Assembly (NCBI GenBank): GCA_947646735.1 | Contig: CANTFK010000976.1 | Location: forward strand, 141,542 to 205,541 | Source: Peronospora farinosa | Taxonomy: Eukaryota > Oomycota > Peronosporomycetes > Peronosporales > Peronosporaceae | DNA length: 64,000 nucleotides | Direction of reading: 5' to 3' | Shown: one piece after another, positions 63,530 to 64,000 of the stretch | Position numbering within the stretch: position 1 is the stretch's first letter | How the letters are laid out: each line of letters starts with the position of its first letter | The notes under the pieces: generated by a model | Told to the model about the DNA's origin: nothing | Database searches by the model: none | Seen by the model: only the letters and a program-made list of their open reading frames with translations | Made by a program: the position numbers and the translations under genes

Positions 63530-64000
63530 CACCAGCAAGCTCGCGCGGCCGAACCAGACCTTCCGGTCGCACGTCGCGCCGTTTTAGCTGACGCGCCGAC
63601 GCAACGCTATGTGCTGAATCGGGCAGATGTGGTCTGCCGCAACTGCGCAGCACTTCATTGGATTCAGGAGCGAGTGCAGGCTCCAGGCTCAACCCTGGCA
63701 AACCCGCAATTTTCGCTGTGCTGTGAACGCGGCAAGGTTGCTAATATTCCACCGCTAGCGCAACCACCTGAGCCGCTACGGACCCTGCTGCGGGATCAGA
63801 CGCCCATCGCCCGGGCTTTCCGGCAAAACATTCGTGCGTACAACAACGCGCTCTCTTTTACGTCTTTGGGTGCCAAACTGGACGATCGCTTTACTCAAGG
63901 TGGCGTTTACACGTTCCGACTGCAAGGCGCCCTATACCACCATATGGGTGCGCTCCTCCCGGAGGCAGGACATGCAAGGAAGTTTGCCCAGCTTTACATG
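46307..64000 (+). CDS. Uninterrupted Helitron frame: about 249 23-residue repeats running into the Helitron N-terminal domain (open at window edge)
   Basis: From ATG 46307 I find no in-frame stop or frameshift to base 64000: 5,898 codons, continuing beyond the window. About 5,725 codons are tandem 23-residue units (consensus MTHEDATLERERNRARHAAR plus RAE). They are followed by a half-unit and then the unique sequence QQARAAEPDLPVARRAVLAD and the Cys/Helitron_like_N region. The only length change in this stretch is a 6-bp in-frame deletion near 48747. Every unit starts with Met or Ile (ATG/ATC), so many internal start codons exist, and where translation starts, if at all, is unknown. The product would be very basic/acidic mixed, Ala/Arg/Glu-rich and predicted helical. 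A retained frame over 17.7 kb suggests either selection for translation or very recent expansion from an open unit. Confidence 0.8.
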   Translation, partial: MTHEDATLERERNRARHAARRAEMTHEDATLERECNRARHAARRAEISHEDATLERERNRVAHAARRAEMTHEDATLERECNRAKHAARRAEISHEDATLERERNRVAHAARRDKMSHEDATLERERNRARRAARRAEMTHEDATLERERNRARHAARRAEMSHEDATLERERNRARHAARRAEMTHEDATLERERNRARHAARRAEMSHEDATLERERNLVAHAARRAEMSHEDATLERERNRARHAARRAEISHEDAALERERNRARHAARRAEMTHEDATLERECNRAKHAARRAEMSHEDATLERKRNRVAHAARRAEMTHEDATLERKRNRVAHAARRAEMTHEDATLERERNRARHAARRAEMTHEDATLERERNRVAHAARRAEMTHEDATLERECNRAKHAARRAEMSHEDATLERKCNRVAHAARRAEMTHEDATLERKCNRARHAARRAEMTHEDATLERERNRARHAARRAEMTHEDATLESERNRARRAARRAEMTHEDATLERERNRARHAARRAEMSHEDATLESERNRARRAARRAEMSHEDATLESERNRVAHAARRAEMSHEDATLESERDRVAHAARRAEMTHEDATLERERNRARHAARRAEMSHEDATLESERNRVAHAARRAEMSHEDATLESERNRVAHAARRAEMSHEDATLESERDRVAHAARRAEMTHEDATLERECNRARRAARRDEMTHEDATLERECNRAKHAARRAEMTHEDATLERERNRARHAARRAEMTHEDATLERERNRVAHAARRAEISHEDATLERERNRARHAARRAEISHEDAALERNRARHAARRAEMTHEDATLERERNRARHAARRAEMTHEDATLERERNRVAHAARRAEMSHEDATLERERNRVAHAARRAEMSHEDATLERERNRARHAARRAEISHEDAALERERNRARHAARRAEMTHEDATLERECNRAKHAARRAEMTHEDATLERERNRARHAARRAEISHEDATLERERNRVAHAARRDEMTHEDATLERERNRARRAARRAEMTHEDATLERERNRARHAARRAEMTHEDATLERERNRVAHAARRAEMSHEDETLERERNRARHAARRAEISHEDAALERERNRARHAARRAEMTHEDATLERERNRARHAARRAEMTHEDATLERERNRARHAARRSEMTHEDATLERERNRVAHAARRDEMTHKDATLESERNRVAHAARRAEMTHEDATLERERNCVAHAARRAEMTHEDATLESERNRARHAARRAEMTHEDATLERERNRVAHAARRAEMSHEDATLERERNRARHAARRAEISHEDAALERERNRARHAARRAEMTHEDATLERERNRARHAARRAEMTHEDATLERERNRVAHAARRAEMSHEDATLERERNRARHAARRAEISHEDAALERERNRARHAARRAEMSHEDATLERERNLVAHAARRAEMSHEDATLERERNRARHAARRAEISHEDAALERERNRARHAARRAEMTHEDATLESERNRARHAARRAEISHEDATLERERNRVAHAARRDEMSHEDATLERERNRARHAARRAEISHEDATLESERNRVAHAARRAEMTHEDATLESERNRVAHAARRTEMTHEDATLERECNRGKHAARRAEMSHEDATLERERNRVAHAARRAEMTHEDATLESERNRVAHAARRAEMTHEDATLERECNRAKHAARRAEMTHEDATLERERNRARHAARRAEMTHEDATLERERNRVAHAARRDEMTHEDATLESERNRVAHAARRAEMTHEDATLERERNRVAHAARRAEMTHEDATLESERNRARHAARRAEMTHEDATLERECNRVAHAARRDEMTHEDATFESERNRARHAARRAEMTHEDATLERERNRVAHAARRAKMTHEDATLERECNRVAHAARRAEMTHEDATFESERNRVAHAARRAEMSHEDATLESERNRVAHAARRAEMTHEDATLERERNRVAHAARRDEMTHEDATLERECNRAKHAARRAEMTHEDATLERERNRVAHAARRAEMTHEDATLERERNRVAHAARRAEMTHEDATLESERNRARHAARRAEMTHEDATLERECNRVAHAARRDEMTHEDATLESERNRARHAARRAEMTHEDATLERECNRVAHAARRDEMTHEDATFESERNRARHAARRAEMTHEDATLERERNRVAHAARRAKMTHEDATLERECNRVAHAARRAEMTHEDATFERERNRVAHAARRAEMTHEDATLESERNRVAHAARRAEMTHEDATLERERNRARHAARRAEMTHEDATLERERNRVAHAARRAEMTHEDATLERERNRARHAARRAEMTHEDATLERERNRVAHAARRDEMTHEDATLESERNRVAHAARRAEMTHEDATLERERNRVAHAARRDEMTHEDATLESERNRARHAARRAEMTHEDATLERERNRVAHAARRAEMTHEDATLERECNRVAHAARRDEMTHEDATFESERNRARHAARRAEMTHEDATLERERNRVAHAARRAEMTHEDATLERERNRARHAARRAEMTHEDATLERERNRVAHAARRAEMTHEDATLERERNRARHAARRAEMTHEDATLERERNRVAHAARRDEMTHEDATLESERNRVAHAARRAEMTHEDATLERERNRVAHAARRAEMTHEDATLESERNRARHAARRAEMTHEDATLERECNRVAHAARRAKMTHEDATLERECNRVAHAARRAEMTHEDATFESERNRVAHAARRAEMTHEDATLERERNRARHAARRAEISHEDATLESERNRVAHAARRAEMSHEDATLERERNRVAHAARRAEMTHEDATLERECNRVAHAARRDEMTHEDATFESERNRARHAARRAEMTHEDATLERERNRVAHAARRAEMTHEDATLERERNRARHAARRAEMTHEDATLERERNRVAHAARRDEMTHEDATLESERNRVAHAARRAEMTHEDATLERERNRVAHAARRAEMTHEDATLESERNRARHAARRAEMTHEDATLERECNRVAHAARRDEMTHEDATFESERNRVRHAARRAEMTHEDATLERERNRVAHAARRAKMTHEDATLERECNRVAHAARRAEMTHEDATFESERNRVAHAARRAEMTHEDATLERERNRARHAARRAEISHEDATLESERNRVAHAARRAEMSHEDATLERECNRAKHAARRSEMTHEDATLERECNRAKHAARRSEMTHEDATLERERNRVAHAARRAEMTHEDATLERERNRVAHAARRAEMTHEDATLESERNRARHAARRAEMTHEDATLERECNRVAHAARRDEMTHEDATFESERNRARHAARRAEMTHEDATLERERNRVAHAARRAKMTHEDATLERECNRVAHAARRAEMTHEDATFESERNRVAHAARRAEMTHEDATLERERNRARHAARRAEISHEDATLERERNRVAHAARRDEMTHEDATLERECNRAKHAARRAEMTHEDATLERERNRVAHAARRAEMTHEDATLERERNRVAHAARRAEMTHEDATLESERNRARHAARRAEMTHEDATLERECNRVAHAARRDEMTHEDATFESERNRARHAARRAEMTHEDATLERERNRVAHAARRAEMTHEDATLERECNRVAHAARRAEMSHEDATLESERNRVAHAARRAEMTHEDATFESERNRVAHAARRAEMTHEDATLERERNRARHAARRAEISHEDATLERERNRVAHAARRAEMTHEDATLESERNRARHAARRAEMTHEDATLERECNRVAHAARRDEMTHEDATFESERNRARHAARRAEMTHEDATLERERNRVAHAARRAEMTHEDATLERECNRVAHAARRAEMTHEDATFESERNRVAHAARRAEMTHEDATLERERNRARHAARRAEISHEDATLERERNRVAHAARRDEMTHEDATLERECNRAKHAARRAEMTHEDATLERERYRVAHAARRAEMTHEDATLESERNRVAHAARRAEMSHEDATLERECNRAKHAARRSEMTHEDATLERERNRVAHAARRDEMTHEDATLESERNRVAHAARRAEMTHEDATLERERNRVAHAARRAEMTHEDATLESERNRVAHAARRAEMTHEDATLERECNRANHAARRAEMTHEDATLERERNRAKHAARRAEMTHEDATLESERNRVAHAARRDEMTHEDATLERERNRVAHAARRAEMTHEDATLERERYRVAHAARRAEMTHEDATLESERNRVAHAARRAEMSHEDATLERECNRAKHAARRSEMTHEDATLERECNRAKHAARRAEMSHEDATLERKRDRVAHAARRDEMTHEDATLESERNRVAHASRRAEMSHEDATLERERYRVAHAARRAEMTHEDATLESERNRVAHAARRAEMTHEDATLERECNRAKHAARRAEMTHEDATLESERNRARHAARRAEISHEDATLERKRDRVAHAARRDEMSHEDATLESERNRVAHAARRDEMTHEDATLESERNRVAHASRRAEMTHEDATLERERYRVAHAARRAEMTHEDATLESERNRVAHAARRAEMSHEDATLERECNRAKHAARRSEMTHEDATLERECNRAKHAARRAEMSHEDATLERERYRVALAARRAEMSHEDATLERERNRAKHAARRSEMTHEDATLERECNRVAHAARRAEMTHEDATFESERNRVAHAARRAEMTHEDATLERERNRARHAARRAEMSHEDATLERECNRVAHAARRAEMTHEDATLERERNRAKHAARRAEMTHEDATLEHKRDRVAHAARRDEMTHEDATLERERNRARHAARRAEMTHEDATLERERNRVAHAARRAEMSHEDATLERERNRVAHAARRAEMSHEDATLERERNRARHAARRAEISHEDAALERERNRARHAARRAEMTHEDATLERECNRAKHAARRAEMTHEDATLERERNRARHAARRAEISHEDATLERERNRVAHAARRDEMTHEDATLERERNRARHAARRAEISHEDATLERERNRVAHAARRDEMTHEDATLERERNRARRAARRAEMTHEDATLERERNRARHAARRAEMTHEDATLERERNRVAHAARRAEMSHEDATLERERNRVAHAARRAEMSHEDATLERERNRARHAARRAEISHEDAALERERNRARHAARRAEMTHEDATLERECNRAKHAARRAEMTHEDATLERERNRARHAARRAEISHEDATLERERNRVAHAARRDEMTHEDATLERERNRARRAARRAEMTHEDATLERERNRARHAARRAEMTHEDATLERERNRVAHAARRAEMTHEDATLERECNRAKHAARRAEMTHEDATLERECNRAKHAARRAEMTHEDATLERERNRVAHAARRAEMSHEDATLERERNRVAHAARRAEMTHEDATLERECNRAKHAARRAEMTHEDATLERERNRARHAARRAEMSHEDATLESERNRVAHAARRAEISHEDAALERERNRAKHAARRSEMTHEDATLERERNRVAHAARRAEMTHEDATLESERNRVAHAARRTEMTHEDATLERECNRAKHAARRSEMTHEDATLERERNRVAHAARRDEMTHKDATLESERNRVAHAARRAEMTHEDATLERERNRARHAARRAEMTHEDATLESERNRVRHAARRAEISHEDATLERERNRVAHAARRDEMSHEDATLERERNRVAHAARRAEISHEDATLERERNRARHAARRAEMTQEDTTLESERNRVAHAARQDEMSHEDATLERERNRVALAARRDEMSHEDATLERERNRARRAARRTEMTHEDATLERERNRVAHQQARAAEPDLPVARRAVLADAPTQRYVLNRADVVCRNCAALHWIQERVQAPGSTLANPQFSLCCERGKVANIPPLAQPPEPLRTLLRDQTPIARAFRQNIRAYNNALSFTSLGAKLDDRFTQGGVYTFRLQGALYHHMGALLPEAGHARKFAQLYM
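63530..64000 (+). other. Helitron Cys-rich motif and start of Helitron_like_N domain
   Basis: This is the unique sequence after the array, in the same frame. RYVLNRADVVCRNCAALHWI is followed by FSLCCERGKV, the CxxC...CCxxGK(V/I) zinc-finger-like motif preceding the Helitron N domain. Then RAFRQNIRAYNNALSFTSLG, GVYTFRLQGALYHHMGALLP and FAQLYM match the conserved Helitron_like_N block (RxYNxxxxFTSxG...G.xxFxxxGxxYHxxGxLxP). This identification does not depend on the repeats. The Rep catalytic HUH motif and the helicase lie downstream of the window. Confidence 0.93.

Larger units (their letters stand above)
36239..64000 (+). mobile_element. Autonomous Helitron, 5' part of the Rep-helicase gene, with hugely expanded N-terminal repeat (3' part beyond window)
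   Basis: This is identified by the 63530-64000 coding segment, which has the Cys-rich motif and Helitron_like_N block of eukaryotic rolling-circle transposons (details in that entry). The element reads left to right. Its Rep (HUH) domain, PIF1-type helicase and 3' hairpin/CTRR end must lie past 64000. The 5' terminus is not fixed; A|TC at 34880/34881 within the palindrome is one candidate. Between the start codon at 36239 and the recognisable Helitron domain lies 27 kb of in-frame tandem repeat, far longer than a whole typical autonomous Helitron of about 5-15 kb. Array GC is about 65% per consensus unit, against clearly AT-richer flanks. Confidence 0.88.

Noticed and set aside
36329..63701. 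Very long minus-strand frames across the array (several over 1,000 codons)
   Set aside because: They follow from the unit having no stop codon on its complement. They lack a unique start region, domain or continuation, and the plus frame is the one linked to the Helitron domain.

Overview
The window looks like a Peronosporales oomycete (Phytophthora or downy mildew lineage). The evidence is a receptor that fuses seven membrane spans to a phosphatidylinositol phosphate kinase (an oomycete hallmark), a secreted protein with a degenerate RXLR/EER-like leader, compact genes on both strands with 60-220 bp GT-AG introns, a plant-like QCR6, and a tRNA-headed SINE-like repeat. Species cannot be fixed from sequence alone.

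Layout. 1-33.9 kb is a gene-dense euchromatic segment. In order it holds a DEAH-box RNA helicase (partial, -), complex I subunit NDUFV2 (-) divergent from complex III subunit QCR6 (+), ribosomal protein eS26 (+), two convergent paralogs of an unrecognised family (5.9-9.0 kb), the GPCR-PIPK fusion (-), ribosomal protein eL39 (+), a SAP-like-domain protein (-), a small PH-domain protein (+) convergent with a sphingosine kinase-like lipid kinase (-), a copia relic, an SLC44 choline-transporter-like gene with seven exons (+), a FYVE-GRAM-VASt-TM sterol-transfer-like protein (+), a Cid1-type nucleotidyltransferase (-) and a small secreted acidic protein (+). Several of these genes act on membrane lipids (PIP kinase, PH, sphingoid or diacylglycerol kinase, choline transporter-like, FYVE/GRAM/VASt), but I see no operon-like or regulatory link between them. 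34.0-36.2 kb is AT-rich repeat-bearing DNA: a roughly 320 bp palindrome with (CCGT)n and a tRNA-derived SINE-like head.

36.2-64.0 kb is one mobile element, the 5' part of an autonomous Helitron. After a 66-codon basic head comes a tandem array of exactly 392 full 69-bp units (36437-63481) plus a partial unit. Each unit encodes 23 residues, and the array reads in frame into the cysteine-rich and Helitron_like_N region at 63.5-64.0 kb. The distal 17.7 kb (46307 to the window edge, at least 5,898 codons) has no in-frame stop. The proximal 10 kb carries two copies of the same stop-bearing unit and seven 1-bp indels, some of them copied along with their units. The unit length and basic helical character resemble the 23-residue STPR repeat. 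The array is the standout object of the window: an extreme, internally reshuffled expansion inside a transposase reading frame.
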